The translations under genes and the position numbers were made by a program. 64,000 nt of DNA from Anaerolineae bacterium. Lineage in GTDB: Bacteria; Chloroflexota; Anaerolineae; Anaerolineales; Villigracilaceae. Positions within the stretch are counted from its first letter, which is position 1, and each line of letters starts with the position of its first letter. Below the pieces are notes generated by a model that was not told the DNA's origin, ran no database searches, and saw nothing but the letters and a program-made list of their open reading frames with translations. The stretch is from positions 32,242-96,241 of the forward strand of contig JABGOQ010000085.1 of assembly GCA_018645405.1 (NCBI GenBank), written 5' to 3'. Shown here piece by piece: positions 16,471 through 25,797 of the stretch.

Positions 16471-18975
16471 TTACACTACAGGCTCAGGCTCTGTATCCAT
16501 AGCGGGAGCAAGTTCCTTTGTAAGGATGATCTCGCCGTCATCGTCCAGGTCTACCAATACAGTATCACCTTCAGAAAAATCTCCAGCGAGAACGGCATCA
16601 GAAAGAGGATCTTCCACTTTCTGTTGGATAATACGCTTGAGCGGACGTGCGCCAAACTCGGGGTCGTAGCCAAGTTCACCGAGATGCGTGAGGGCAACGG
16701 GGGTGGCGGTTAGGGTCAGCCCCTGGTTAACGAGGCGAGCGGAGACTTTATCCAATTCGATGGAAACGATTTGCTGGATATTTTCTTCGTTGAGCGCGCG
16801 AAAGACGACCACACCGTCGAGGCGGTTGATAAACTCAGGGCGAAATTCGCGCTTGAGGGTTTCAGTGAGTTTCTTGCGCATATCTTCGTAAGAGAGGCGA
16901 TCTTCAGTTTCTTTATCTTGCTTAAGTTGGAAACCGAGTGAGCCTTGCTTTTTGATCATCTCTGCGCCAACGTTGGAGGTCATCACAATGATGGCATTGC
17001 TGAAATCAACCTTGCGACCGCGTGCATCAGAGAGATGGCCTTCTTCCATGATTTGCAAAAGCATATTATGGACTTCACCGTGCGCCTTTTCAACTTCGTC
17101 AAAAACAACAATTGAATAAGGGCGGCGGCGTAATGCTTCGGTCAGTTGACCAGCATCATCGTATCCGACATAGCCGGGAGGGGCACCAACAAGACGGCTG
17201 GCTGTATGACGCTCCATGAACTCAGACATATCGAGTTGGATGGCGGCATCTGCGCTACCAAACATGAATTTGGCAAGGGCTTTGGTCAATTCGGTTTTGC
17301 CTACACCTGTTGGACCTAAGAACATCAGTGAGCCGATTGGTCGTTGCGGGTCTTTCAAACCAGCGCGGGCGCGGCGCACAGCACGGGCAATAATATCAAT
17401 TGCTTCATCTTGCCCAATGATATGTTCACGTAGCTCATCTTCCATTTGTAAGAGTCGCTCAGTTTCTTCTTGTGCCAATTGCATGAGCGGCACGCCTGTC
17501 CACATTGAAACCATTTCGGCAATATCTTCTTCGCTCACAACAGGGCTTGTTGCACGATCCCAGCCTGTGCGCAGTTTTTCAATTTTTTCCTCGATTTCTG
17601 TCAATGCAGTGTCGATGGCTGCCAAGGCTTCGGCTTCTTCGCCTTCTTCTTGTGCTAATGTGCGGGTTTGCTTTGTTTCTTTTAATTTTAAGTAAAGGTC
17701 TTTTGCTTCTTTCGCTGCCGGGGATTTATACATCCGTACCCGTGAAGAGGATTCGTCTATTAAGTCGATTGCCTTATCTGGGAGGAAACGCTCCGAGATA
17801 TAACGTGACGAGAGCTGGGTCGCCGCTTCAAGGGCTTCATCGGAGATGACGAGATGGTGATGATCTTCATACGCTTTGCGGATTCCCTTAAGAATGGCAA
17901 CTGTCTCTTCTTCAGAGGGTTCTTCTACCATAACTGATTGGAAGCGGCGTTCTAGCGCAGCATCCGACTCAATGCTTTTTCGATATTCATCTAATGTAGT
18001 CGCGCCGATCACTTGTAACTCACCACGCGAGAGGGCGGGCTTGAGGATATTGGCGGCATCTACGGCAGAGCCAGCCGAGCCTGCACCAACAAGCATGTGG
18101 ACTTCGTCTATGAAGAGGATCGCGCCTGATTTTTTCAGTTCGTCGATGACGCGTTTCAGACGTTCTTCGAATTGGCCACGATACATTGTTCCGGCGACGA
18201 GAGAGCCAACGTCGAGTTGCATGACTTGTTTCTTCATCAACGGTGCGGGGACATCGCCATCGACGATTCGTTGGGCGAGTCCTTCAACGATGGCAGTTTT
18301 GCCAACGCCAGGTTCACCAATCAGGGCGGGGTTATTTTTTGTTCGACGTGCCAAGATCTGGATAACACGCTCAATTTCAGTTTGCCTGCCGATAACGGGG
18401 TCAAGTTTCTTTTCTTCGGCGAGAGCTGTCAGATCTGTGGCGAGTTGATCTACGAGAGGGGTCTTCGGTCCTTTTTTGGCGGGAGCCTGCCGAGAGGTAC
18501 GTTTGCCCCGTTGCATTGTTGGGGAAGAGGATGATCCCTCGTTGAGTATCCGTCGGACTTGTTTACGGATTTGGTCGGAGGTCAATCCTAATTTATCAAA
18601 AACGAATTTAACTGTCCCTTCGCTACGAGTAAGGGCAAGGAGCAAATGCTCGGTGCCAATATAATGATGCCCAATGGAGCGGGCTTCGTCGATGGCATAC
18701 TCAAGAACTTTTTGAGTATCAGGGGCGAGTTTGGGTGTGTCACTGGGAGATGTTTGGGGCTGGTCGTCGGTGACGCGTTGTACAATTTCACGGACACGTT
18801 CAACATCGAGCCCGAGTTCATGCAGAACACGACCTGCAACACCACCTTCTTCGACAAGTAAACCAAGAAGGAGATCTTCTGTTCCAAGTGATTCTTTATT
18901 CGCTTTTTCTGCCTCTTTGTGGGCGAGGCTCAGCACCCGTCGGGCACGCTGGGTAAAGCGTTCCATGCTTGCCAT
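16471..18975 (-). CDS. clpC: ATP-dependent Clp protease ATPase subunit ClpC
   Basis: An AAA+ unfoldase that feeds ClpP. The 834 residues contain two Clp_N repeats (about 1-150), then AAA1 with Walker [14 protein letters not shown] (about 225), a coiled middle domain with a UVR-like helix (about 420-460), and AAA2 with [10 protein letters not shown] (about 555). [10 protein letters not shown] loop resembles the ClpP-docking loop of ClpC. No clpP or mcsA/mcsB is adjacent, and no CIRCE-type or obvious CtsR-type operator is seen upstream. The ATG follows an AGGAGT site. Confidence 0.95.
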   Translation of the reverse strand: MASMERFTQRARRVLSLAHKEAEKANKESLGTEDLLLGLLVEEGGVAGRVLHELGLDVERVREIVQRVTDDQPQTSPSDTPKLAPDTQKVLEYAIDEARSIGHHYIGTEHLLLALTRSEGTVKFVFDKLGLTSDQIRKQVRRILNEGSSSSPTMQRGKRTSRQAPAKKGPKTPLVDQLATDLTALAEEKKLDPVIGRQTEIERVIQILARRTKNNPALIGEPGVGKTAIVEGLAQRIVDGDVPAPLMKKQVMQLDVGSLVAGTMYRGQFEERLKRVIDELKKSGAILFIDEVHMLVGAGSAGSAVDAANILKPALSRGELQVIGATTLDEYRKSIESDAALERRFQSVMVEEPSEEETVAILKGIRKAYEDHHHLVISDEALEAATQLSSRYISERFLPDKAIDLIDESSSRVRMYKSPAAKEAKDLYLKLKETKQTRTLAQEEGEEAEALAAIDTALTEIEEKIEKLRTGWDRATSPVVSEEDIAEMVSMWTGVPLMQLAQEETERLLQMEDELREHIIGQDEAIDIIARAVRRARAGLKDPQRPIGSLMFLGPTGVGKTELTKALAKFMFGSADAAIQLDMSEFMERHTASRLVGAPPGYVGYDDAGQLTEALRRRPYSIVVFDEVEKAHGEVHNMLLQIMEEGHLSDARGRKVDFSNAIIVMTSNVGAEMIKKQGSLGFQLKQDKETEDRLSYEDMRKKLTETLKREFRPEFINRLDGVVVFRALNEENIQQIVSIELDKVSARLVNQGLTLTATPVALTHLGELGYDPEFGARPLKRIIQQKVEDPLSDAVLAGDFSEGDTVLVDLDDDGEIILTKELAPAMDTEPEPVV

Positions 18976-19295
18976 AATAAACTCCTGTTATTGCTTCTTA
19001 CTTTTCAGTTGGCCATTTTTTCAGACCAATATATATGCCAATACTCTTCAGCGTGTTTTTTGCTAATCAATTTTATCTTTGTGAAGAGTGGCGATGATCG
19101 GCTTTTTTTATTGGAGGGGAGGGATGGGCCAATCTGACAAGGTTAGTCTTGTTTTGATTGTACCAAAGATGGGAAAGGGGAAGTATAGGAAAAAGATTAG
19201 AGAAATTCAGTCTTGCGGTCGGTTGGTCTAGCAGGCCTGTTTAGCACTAATTGACCTTTTAGACCATTTCGACCAATCGACTATAAGACAAAAGA
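18976..19295. other. Intergenic region upstream of clpC
   Basis: 320 bases with no supported gene. It contains the clpC leader, AT-rich promoter-like stretches with no convincing -35/-10 pair, and a palindrome at 19218-19281. Confidence 0.6.
19218..19281. repeat. GTCGGTTGGTC inverted repeat
   Basis: GTCGGTTGGTC (19218-19228) and GACCAATCGAC (19271-19281) pair in 10 of 11 positions. An inner AGACC/GGTCT pair lies between them. It sits just downstream of the MazG-like gene stop (minus strand). Confidence 0.5.
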
Positions 19296-19625
19296 CTATC
19301 TCTCATCCCCATCGCCTTTGATGGTTCCACGTTCGAGGCGACCGTAAAGTTTATCAATATTATACTCAGCAATTTCTTCGAGGGTCAAATCAAGTTCGGT
19401 GGCGAGTTGAGCAAGATACCAAAGCACATCACCAAGCTCTGCTTTTAACGCCGATTTAGTCTCACCGTTGATTTCACCGCCTTTATCGCGAAATACTTTT
19501 TTTACCTTACCCGCAACTTCGCCAGCTTCGTTCACTAACCCAAGTGCAGGGTAGACGATGGGGTCTCCGATGGATGGATATTTAGCAGTCTTACGAGATT
19601 TTTTCTGATAGTCATTAAAGTTCAT
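19296..19625 (-). CDS. MazG-like nucleotide pyrophosphohydrolase
   Basis: A 109-residue all-alpha NTP pyrophosphatase of the MazG superfamily. The metal-binding E-x3-E then E-x2-D pattern is visible in VNEAGEVAGKVKKVFRD and AELGDVLWYLAQLATEL. Such proteins remove abnormal or alarmone nucleotides, releasing pyrophosphate. The substrate is not predictable. The start ATG lies 46 bases after the stop of the PBP-like gene, so both could share a transcript. Confidence 0.8.
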   Translation of the reverse strand: MNFNDYQKKSRKTAKYPSIGDPIVYPALGLVNEAGEVAGKVKKVFRDKGGEINGETKSALKAELGDVLWYLAQLATELDLTLEEIAEYNIDKLYGRLERGTIKGDGDER

Positions 19626-19671
19626 TTTTTCTTTACCTTAGTGTATAGATTTGATGCTTATCATCATGTTT

Positions 19672-22461
19672 TTATTTCCTCACTTCAAAATTCAGTTCTT
19701 CTTCTATTTCATTCCCCGCTCGATCTCTGGCGACGATTTGGAGATAATGCTCCCCTTCAGATGCTGCCCACGTCCAAATATAAGGTGCTTCTGTCAATAT
19801 GCCAATTTCCTGATAATCGAGGTAAAACTTGATCGACTCGACGCCCAAATTATCATCCGCTTCTGCCTGAAAATTAATTTGTCTGTTACGAAGATAATCT
19901 ATTCTCTCTCCATCTTCAGGCGAAAGGATGTGCAGCGTGGGCGGCTGATTGTCAATGCTGATTTGTGTCGTCGCTATATCAACACGTTGGTCTTCTCGTA
20001 CAACCAATAATTGGATTGCGTAAAGCCCGCTTAGATCATTTGTATCCCAGATTGTGAGCAAACTATCCGAAACGGATTCGTGAATATCTTCGCCGATCTG
20101 TGTCCATGCTTGCGGATTCAACCCCTGTCCAACTTGAATGCGGTAATAATCAAAATCTTCACCCGATGCCGTACCGCGAATTTTGAGCACGCCGCGTACA
20201 TCTGTAAAAAGCTCGGGAGCGGTCAGATGAGCGTCCGCCAAACGTGGAGGAGCGAGGATTGCATCATAGGAATCAGGAGGCGATTCCACCCCAGCCGATT
20301 CTGCCCAATCTCGTGCATCATCGGGAACAAGCATATATATATTTTCTTCGACCAATTCCGGGGGCGTGAAGACTGTTGCAAGATAGCCTGTTTCCCTATT
20401 GACATCAAAGCTGCGATATAAATTATCGTATTGACTTGGTTCAGAACCATTCAAAAAAACGTCACTGACGATATTTGGGCAATCAGCTGTGGGGAGCAAA
20501 CCCGATGGGTCGCAAACATCTACTTTTCTAACACCAACAGGCATATCCCAGCCTATGGGGGGCAAATCGGCACTAGCGGTTTTGATGAGCGCATGCCAAA
20601 TCCCTGCCGCAGCTTCGGGATCAAAAATCTCATCTGCACCTGCCCAAACAACAACGACTCGCTGGGGAGTGTAGCCTATTGTCCACGCAGAAAGGCTCTC
20701 CACATTCTGCCCGATTTTTGCGGCGGCAGGCAAGCCAACGTCCAGGGCGTTATCCGTGCCCAAACTCTGCCAGCGTGCGCTCCCGTCGCTCAATATATCG
20801 TTCATCAAATAGGCCAATTGTGGCGAAACCACGGCCTGTGATTCTGGTTCACTCCAATCTAGCCAGGTTTTCTCCTCTGTATCAATGATTTTTAGCACCG
20901 TTATGGCTTGCAGATCATCGTCAATTTTCTGCCCGTGCATCACGCCATCTGCCGCGAAAATGCCGTACGCTTCTGCCAAATCTTGCAATGAAAGTGAAGC
21001 TTCTAGCGAATTCATCACGTCAAAATCCAAGCCAAAAGATTGCGAGATTTGGCTCACATTTTCTGCACCCATTTGCGCCAAAACCCCGTTCATCGGGACT
21101 AAATAATCGTTTGCCAAGGCTGTTCGCAAACGCATTGGTCCATGAAATTCACCATCAAAATTTTGGATCTTGGATTCCGCTGGAATATCCCATAAAAGCG
21201 ATGCGGGATTCAAACCACGCGTAAAACCGGTTAGATAGATGAAGGGCGTCAAACTTGACCCCGCCTTGCGCGCCGCCAAATGAGCAGATTCGCCATTTAG
21301 CGTAGTCTCACCAACCACTGCCAAAACCTGACCATTTACCGGGTCTATTACCATAGCACTGGCGTTGACATTATTCAGCGCATCCATTGCAGGCAATGTC
21401 GGGAGGAGCCGCGCCGCATCGCAGTTTTCGGCATTGATCCCGCTCAAGCGTGAAACTTGTGCCGCAACCGTGCAAGCGGATTCTCTTTGCAAATCCAGAT
21501 CGAGGGTGGAGATAATGGTCAGCCCACCACGCTCGATTCTTTCACGGGGGTAAAATTCTGATAGCTGGGAAAAGATTAACGGGATAAAAGCTGGGGCGGG
21601 AATCTCAAACTCATTAAACGTGGGCAAGTCGAAAGGCGTGCGTAACGCCGCGTCCACTTCATCTGCATCAAAGATTTCTAATCCCTCCAAAATATATAAA
21701 GTTTCCTGCCTACGCTGATAGGCGGCTATGGTCGCATCAATCGGATTGAGGGCAGGTGTTTGACTCGCTGCCGCGAGTGTGGCAGATTCCGCTAAATCCA
21801 ATTCCGTAACCGATTTGCCAAAATAAAGCTGCGCGGCAGACTCTGCGCCATAGGCATTATGCCCGAAGTTCGCGCTGTTTAAATACCACTCGAGAATTTG
21901 CTGCCTGCCATATTGCTCGGTAATCTGCGCAGCGAGCAGACGCTCACGAATGGCGCGGCGGAGGGAGGGTTCTTCACCCCAAAGTAAAAGGTCGGCAACA
22001 AGTTTTTGGGTGAGGGTCGGGTGTGATGTAGGGTTGTCAAGCTCGGCAAGGCTATAGCCAGAATGCTCCCAGAAAACAGGATCAACGAGGGCGAGCGTGG
22101 CTTGTACAAGAGAATCGGGGAGGTGTTGCAGGTTTTCTGCGCTGAGGGGGATGTAGCGGCGGCCTTTATCCTCTGGCGCGAAAACCTGAATGAGATGCTC
22201 GCCACTGCGATCGTAAATCCGTGTTGGCTGAAGCAAGGTGCCATTGCGTGGGTTGAGCAAAGCTTCAAGTTTTTCTACTTTGGGGAGATCATTGGTGAGA
22301 CTCTGATAACTGAGAACAAGGGAAAAGATAAGAAAAATCAGCAGAAGGCTGAGGATAAATCCGCAGCCCATACCAAGATTGCGACTCCCTTGTTCCAGGC
22401 GGCGATCAGGGCTGTTGCGCCTCTTTCTGCGATTGCGGAGGATATTGAGGGTTGATGACAT
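19672..22461 (-). CDS. Class A PBP-like protein with degenerate active sites
   Basis: Built like PBP1A/1C: basic cytoplasmic tail, one transmembrane helix (about 33-55), a GT51 domain, a transpeptidase domain and C-terminal Ig-like domains (from about residue 740). I chose the ATG at 22461, since a longer frame to a GTG at 22482 runs into a repeat. Numbered from this ATG, the catalytic Glu of the GT51 EDxxFxxH motif is Val126 (ALVDPVFWEH). The transpeptidase SxxK reads Ser402-x-x-Thr405 (KAGSSLTPF), SxN reads Asp-Tyr-Leu at 452-454 (ALANDYLVP), and KTG reads Lys-Ile-Gly at 582-584. The second GT51 Glu region (RAIRERLLAAQI) and surrounding fold motifs are intact, so the fold is kept while both activities are probably lost. 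It may have a scaffold or regulatory role. Confidence 0.8.
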   Translation of the reverse strand: MSSTLNILRNRRKRRNSPDRRLEQGSRNLGMGCGFILSLLLIFLIFSLVLSYQSLTNDLPKVEKLEALLNPRNGTLLQPTRIYDRSGEHLIQVFAPEDKGRRYIPLSAENLQHLPDSLVQATLALVDPVFWEHSGYSLAELDNPTSHPTLTQKLVADLLLWGEEPSLRRAIRERLLAAQITEQYGRQQILEWYLNSANFGHNAYGAESAAQLYFGKSVTELDLAESATLAAASQTPALNPIDATIAAYQRRQETLYILEGLEIFDADEVDAALRTPFDLPTFNEFEIPAPAFIPLIFSQLSEFYPRERIERGGLTIISTLDLDLQRESACTVAAQVSRLSGINAENCDAARLLPTLPAMDALNNVNASAMVIDPVNGQVLAVVGETTLNGESAHLAARKAGSSLTPFIYLTGFTRGLNPASLLWDIPAESKIQNFDGEFHGPMRLRTALANDYLVPMNGVLAQMGAENVSQISQSFGLDFDVMNSLEASLSLQDLAEAYGIFAADGVMHGQKIDDDLQAITVLKIIDTEEKTWLDWSEPESQAVVSPQLAYLMNDILSDGSARWQSLGTDNALDVGLPAAAKIGQNVESLSAWTIGYTPQRVVVVWAGADEIFDPEAAAGIWHALIKTASADLPPIGWDMPVGVRKVDVCDPSGLLPTADCPNIVSDVFLNGSEPSQYDNLYRSFDVNRETGYLATVFTPPELVEENIYMLVPDDARDWAESAGVESPPDSYDAILAPPRLADAHLTAPELFTDVRGVLKIRGTASGEDFDYYRIQVGQGLNPQAWTQIGEDIHESVSDSLLTIWDTNDLSGLYAIQLLVVREDQRVDIATTQISIDNQPPTLHILSPEDGERIDYLRNRQINFQAEADDNLGVESIKFYLDYQEIGILTEAPYIWTWAASEGEHYLQIVARDRAGNEIEEELNFEVRK

Positions 22462-22468
22462 TTTTATC

Positions 22469-22547
22469 ACCACATAGAGCACAAAGAGACACGAAGGAAA
22501 AACTTATCTAGTTTTTCCCTTTGTGAGCCTTCGTGGTCTTCGTGGTT
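22469..22547. repeat. ACCACGAAG-family palindrome, copy 1
   Basis: Imperfect inverted repeat with AACCACGAAGACCACGAAGG-type right arm (read on the minus strand) and an ACCACATAGAGCACAAAGAG left arm. It lies between the PBP-like gene start and the TPR/zinc-ribbon gene stop. Related copies are at 32834, 33747, 35099 and 37526. Confidence 0.65.
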
Positions 22548-22554
22548 AAATCTT

Positions 22555-23880
22555 TTAAAAAGTCTCATTAAGCCAACCCATAACCCCACCTTTTTCTTTT
22601 GGTTTTAGCTTTTTAGGCAATTCCCCATATACTGCGCCAGTTTGCCCGTTAATGAGTACTGTAAAGGCATCATCGTCGTAGGGATAGGTGGTCATCCAAA
22701 GAGGCAAGAGGAGTAATTTATAAGAGGTAACTGCCAAAGAAGCAGAAGAAGAACGGAATTTTTTCAGATAATACATACTCCGTTGGGCTTTTTTATGCTC
22801 GGCTTTATACGCGCGACTGCGGGCTTCGAGGGCGGCATCGCTTAAGGCAACTTCATAAGTCTCAGCCGACCAACTGGAAAGATAGCGCGGGTTATAGGGT
22901 TTTGTTTCGCGCAGTTCATAATTTTTCAGAAAATTATCTATATATTGTTCATATTTCTTTGCGGCGGGGATAATTAGATCATCCACAAAGAGAGCTAAAT
23001 CTCCGCGCTCGGTTTTATAAACTTTTTCTGATTTGAAACCAAAACCTTGACGCTGCTCTTCTTCTACAAGACGCTCGCCTCTATAACTAATTGAGCCACC
23101 AATATCAAAAGTCCAGACGGGGATATAAAATCCGCGTGGAGGCAAAACCCTGCCCTGTGGCGTAAAATTATTTTCCTTGACCCATTCGACCAAAATTTTT
23201 GCCGCACGACGTTGATCAAAGGTATGCGGGATTATTGCATCGGGGTCGAGTAATTCACGTGTTTCACCGTGATTAATAACATGCGGTGAAGCACAATAAG
23301 CGCAAGATGCCGAGAGATTATCGGGCGGAAGCAAAAACTCTGCCCCACAGCCCTCGCAATGAAAAATCTTATGCGCAACGGGTTTTCTGTGTCCGCGCAA
23401 GGTTGCCATGGCAGAGAAAAAATCCTGCTCTTTGGCTTCTTCGCTTTCAGAAGCAACCTCGTCTCCCACTTCGCAAAAATCGCAAATTAACGTTTGACCA
23501 TTGGGGGAAAAGCTCATTCTGCCACCACAATTTGGGCACTCGAAACGATCTGCGTTGGCCTTTTTGTCGCCCATATCTGGTGCGGCGATTTTATCTGCAT
23601 CAACGATCTCAGTTGGTTTGAGCGTACCATTCAAAATTGCCAAAGAGCGCCGTGCGCGCGGGTGCGTCATTCGATATGAAAGCGCCTCGTCTAAAGCGTG
23701 GCGTTTTTTTTCTTTTTCACTTTCGACTTCGCTCAAATAAAACCATAAATCGGCGAGCATATCATGGTCTCTGGCAGTATAAATAGCGCGCTCAAGATAA
23801 TTTCTAGCCGAACTCATCTCCCCAGCTTTTAGCGCGGTCACGCCGCTATACATTAAACTTCGAACCCGTGCCTCACTCAT
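22555..23880 (-). CDS. TPR and zinc-ribbon protein of unknown function
   Basis: A 441-residue soluble protein. Residues 1-110 form TPR-like helices (VTALKAGEMSSARNYLERAI). Two zinc ribbons follow: ECPNCGGRM with ICDFC (about 130-155), and HCEGCGAEF with SCAYC (about 190-215). The rest is an alpha/beta region ending in YKLLLLPLWMTTY and a VLINGQTGAVYG segment typical of PepSY-like or DNA-helicase-associated zinc-ribbon proteins. The ATG overlaps the folP stop codon by four bases (ATGA), so it is translationally coupled to folP. No specific role is evident. Confidence 0.65.
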   Translation of the reverse strand: MSEARVRSLMYSGVTALKAGEMSSARNYLERAIYTARDHDMLADLWFYLSEVESEKEKKRHALDEALSYRMTHPRARRSLAILNGTLKPTEIVDADKIAAPDMGDKKANADRFECPNCGGRMSFSPNGQTLICDFCEVGDEVASESEEAKEQDFFSAMATLRGHRKPVAHKIFHCEGCGAEFLLPPDNLSASCAYCASPHVINHGETRELLDPDAIIPHTFDQRRAAKILVEWVKENNFTPQGRVLPPRGFYIPVWTFDIGGSISYRGERLVEEEQRQGFGFKSEKVYKTERGDLALFVDDLIIPAAKKYEQYIDNFLKNYELRETKPYNPRYLSSWSAETYEVALSDAALEARSRAYKAEHKKAQRSMYYLKKFRSSSASLAVTSYKLLLLPLWMTTYPYDDDAFTVLINGQTGAVYGELPKKLKPKEKGGVMGWLNETF

Positions 23881-24746
23881 CGGCGTACAATCGCATCTGT
23901 CATACGTACGATCCTCGTCATTTCTTTAACATCGTGAACACGGATAATATCTGCCCCACGCGCAATGCCGATGGCAACCGATGCGGCCGTCCCCTCCACG
24001 CGTTGGTCGGCGGGCAGATCAAGGGTATAGCCGATAAAGGATTTTCGCGAGGGGCCTAACAAGACGGGATAGCCTAAAGCGCGGATTTCATTTAGGCGGT
24101 TGTTCAATTCCAGATTTTCTTCGATGGTTTTCCCGAATCCGATTCCAGGATCAAGAATAATAGATTCGCTCTTAACCCCAGCTTGCTCGGCGATCTCAAC
24201 CGATTCGAGCAATTCGGCTTTGACCTCTTCGAGCAGATTCCCATACTCTGCACCGATAAACGCGTTCCCCAGCTTCTCACGGACTTCAACACTGGCGGGG
24301 TTGCTGCGGTTATGCATCAATATCACGGGGCAATCAAACTTCGCCACAACGGAAGCAAGTTCACTATCCGCGCGCAGCCCCCAAACATCGTTGACGATAT
24401 GCGCTCCCGCTGCCAGAGCTGCCTCTGCAACCGAAGCCTTGTAGGTGTCCACCGAAATCAATGTTTTGGGCATCTCCTCTGCAATCGCACAGATGATGGG
24501 AATCACGCGCCGAATCTCTTCATCCGCATCCACTGGCTCTGAGCCCGGACGAGTTGATTCACCGCCCACATCAAGGATATCTGCGCCATCCTCTACAAAT
24601 TGGTGGGCTTGGGCGAGCGCATTCTGGGCATTTTGCGCGTATAAACCATCGCCCGAAAAACTATCGGGCGTGGCGTTGAGAATGCCCATCACATAGGTGC
24701 GTTCACCCCATGCGAGGGTTTGATTGTTGATCGATAGAGGGAGCAT
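23877..24746 (-). CDS. folP: Dihydropteroate synthase
   Basis: Condenses 4-aminobenzoate with dihydropterin pyrophosphate in folate synthesis. Motifs: MGILNATPDSFSGDG (about 21-35), the VGGESTRPG loop (about 61-69), VNDVWG, ILDPGIGFGKT and VLLGPSRKSFIG. Length of 289 residues is normal. folK lies 1 kb upstream on the same strand, separated by one gene of unknown function, so a folate operon is likely. The four-base overlap couples it to the next gene. Confidence 0.95.
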   Translation of the reverse strand: MLPLSINNQTLAWGERTYVMGILNATPDSFSGDGLYAQNAQNALAQAHQFVEDGADILDVGGESTRPGSEPVDADEEIRRVIPIICAIAEEMPKTLISVDTYKASVAEAALAAGAHIVNDVWGLRADSELASVVAKFDCPVILMHNRSNPASVEVREKLGNAFIGAEYGNLLEEVKAELLESVEIAEQAGVKSESIILDPGIGFGKTIEENLELNNRLNEIRALGYPVLLGPSRKSFIGYTLDLPADQRVEGTAASVAIGIARGADIIRVHDVKEMTRIVRMTDAIVRR

Positions 24747-24757
24747 GATGCCTATTG

Positions 24758-24800
24758 CGTATTTCGTATTGTTTAATTTTCTTACGCAATACGAAATACG
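24758..24800. repeat. CAATACGAAATACG inverted repeat
   Basis: Perfect 14-bp arms (24758-24771 and 24787-24800) with a 15-base loop, followed by TTTT on the plus strand. It sits between folP and the upstream gene. It is either a repeat or an attenuating hairpin in the operon. Confidence 0.6.
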
Positions 24801-24809
24801 TTTTAGATT

Positions 24810-25232
24810 CTAAACAAATTGATCCAGCGGGAGAGCCAACCATTCTTCGGCTTTTTCCACATCGGTATAGATATGAATATCAGCGGCGAAGTTCGTGTCT
24901 GCCAAGGCGGCAACTTTGCGAATGCCTTCGGCAACGGCATCATTTGCGACGACCACCGCCAAACGGATTTTGCGCGCTGAGGGATCACTATTTAATCGAA
25001 TAGCAGAGCGCATCGCTTCTTCAGGAATATCAGATACTTGGCGCAAATCGTATAAATTGCGGGTTAGGCGGTCGGCATCGAGCAGGTGGGTTTCTGCAAA
25101 TTTTTTCCAATGATTAATTGTTGCTTCGCTCAAATCGGTAAAAACGTAGTGCATCCCGCCATCGTTGCGGCGAACAACATGATAACCAATACCTGGTTCG
25201 TGTGTCCAATTGAGGGGCTTTGGGTCAGACAT
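24810..25232 (-). CDS. Hypothetical protein, possible SpoIIAA/STAS-like fold
   Basis: A 140-residue soluble protein lodged between folK and folP. It has a mixed alpha/beta layout: an N-terminal beta pair around GYHVVRRNDGGMHYVF, a helix ending DADRLTRNLYDLRQV, and a later IRLAVVVAND strand plus the acidic helix DVEKAEEWL. The final helix and spacing recall SpoIIAA-like (STAS/SEC14) proteins with a DxxxAxxWL ending, but this is only pattern similarity. No catalytic motif is seen. Start is the ATG at 25232 with GGAGG six bases before it. Confidence 0.45.
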   Translation of the reverse strand: MSDPKPLNWTHEPGIGYHVVRRNDGGMHYVFTDLSEATINHWKKFAETHLLDADRLTRNLYDLRQVSDIPEEAMRSAIRLNSDPSARKIRLAVVVANDAVAEGIRKVAALADTNFAADIHIYTDVEKAEEWLALPLDQFV

Positions 25233-25274
25233 GGTAAACCTCCGAAGGTTTTAATAAATTAATTGATGAAATGA

Positions 25275-25754
25275 TTATACCGAAAAAGGGGTGATTTCGC
25301 TGGTATCTACATCCTGCAAAAGTTCGATTATCGTTTTTTCAATCAGGGGGTGCTCAAGCTCAGGCGCAATATCTGCCAGGGGCATCAATACAAAAGCGCG
25401 CTGATGCAAGCGTGGATGCGGGATGATCAGATTTTCTTCATTCATAATAAGGTCGTCGTAAAAAAGGATGTCCAGATCGATCAACCTGGGGCCATTGCGA
25501 AAGTTTTTTACGCGCCCCAGTTCATCTTCCTTTTTTTTGAGATAGACGAGTAACGCACGCGGGTCCAGGTTTGTTTCCGCTTCAATAACCATATTTAGAA
25601 AAGCAGGTTGATCAGTGAAACCCCAGGGCGGGGTTTCGTAAATGGTCGATTCACGGGTAACGCGTAATTCTGGCGCAAAAGATTCGATTGCAGAGCGTAA
25701 ATTGGCGAGGCGGTCACCGAGGTTGGTGCCGAGAGCGATGTATGTTGTTTTCAT
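25275..25754 (-). CDS. folK: 6-hydroxymethyl-7,8-dihydropterin pyrophosphokinase
   Basis: Transfers pyrophosphate from ATP to hydroxymethyldihydropterin, the step before FolP. The N-terminal TYIALGTNLGDRLANL (residues 3-18), the YETPPWGF loop and the metal-binding RLIDLDILFYDD signature (about 90-101) followed by IPHPRLHQRAFVLMPL are all present. 159 residues is the usual size. Upstream there is only a repeat before the thiolase gene. Confidence 0.95.
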   Translation of the reverse strand: MKTTYIALGTNLGDRLANLRSAIESFAPELRVTRESTIYETPPWGFTDQPAFLNMVIEAETNLDPRALLVYLKKKEDELGRVKNFRNGPRLIDLDILFYDDLIMNEENLIIPHPRLHQRAFVLMPLADIAPELEHPLIEKTIIELLQDVDTSEITPFSV

Positions 25755-25765
25755 AGTATATATTC

Positions 25766-25794
25766 GTAGGGGCGGGTCTGAGACCCGCCCCTAC
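25766..25794. repeat. GTAGGGGCGGG palindrome, copy 2
   Basis: Identical over 29 bases to the copy at 16425-16453. It lies between the thiolase stop and the folK start, four bases from the thiolase stop codon. Confidence 0.8.
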
Positions 25795-25797
25795 AGG

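Noticed and set aside
17216..17695. 159-codon plus-strand frame opposite clpC
   Set aside because: Ser-rich antisense translation of clpC; no ribosome site and no family similarity.
18976..19295. CIRCE or CtsR operator upstream of clpC
   Set aside because: TTAGCACT occurs once, without its inverted partner GAGTGCTAA, and no heptad-type CtsR direct repeat is present.
22462..22482. Seven-codon N-terminal extension of the PBP-like protein from a GTG
   Set aside because: The extension is encoded by a palindromic repeat; the ATG at 22461 directly precedes the normal basic N-terminus.
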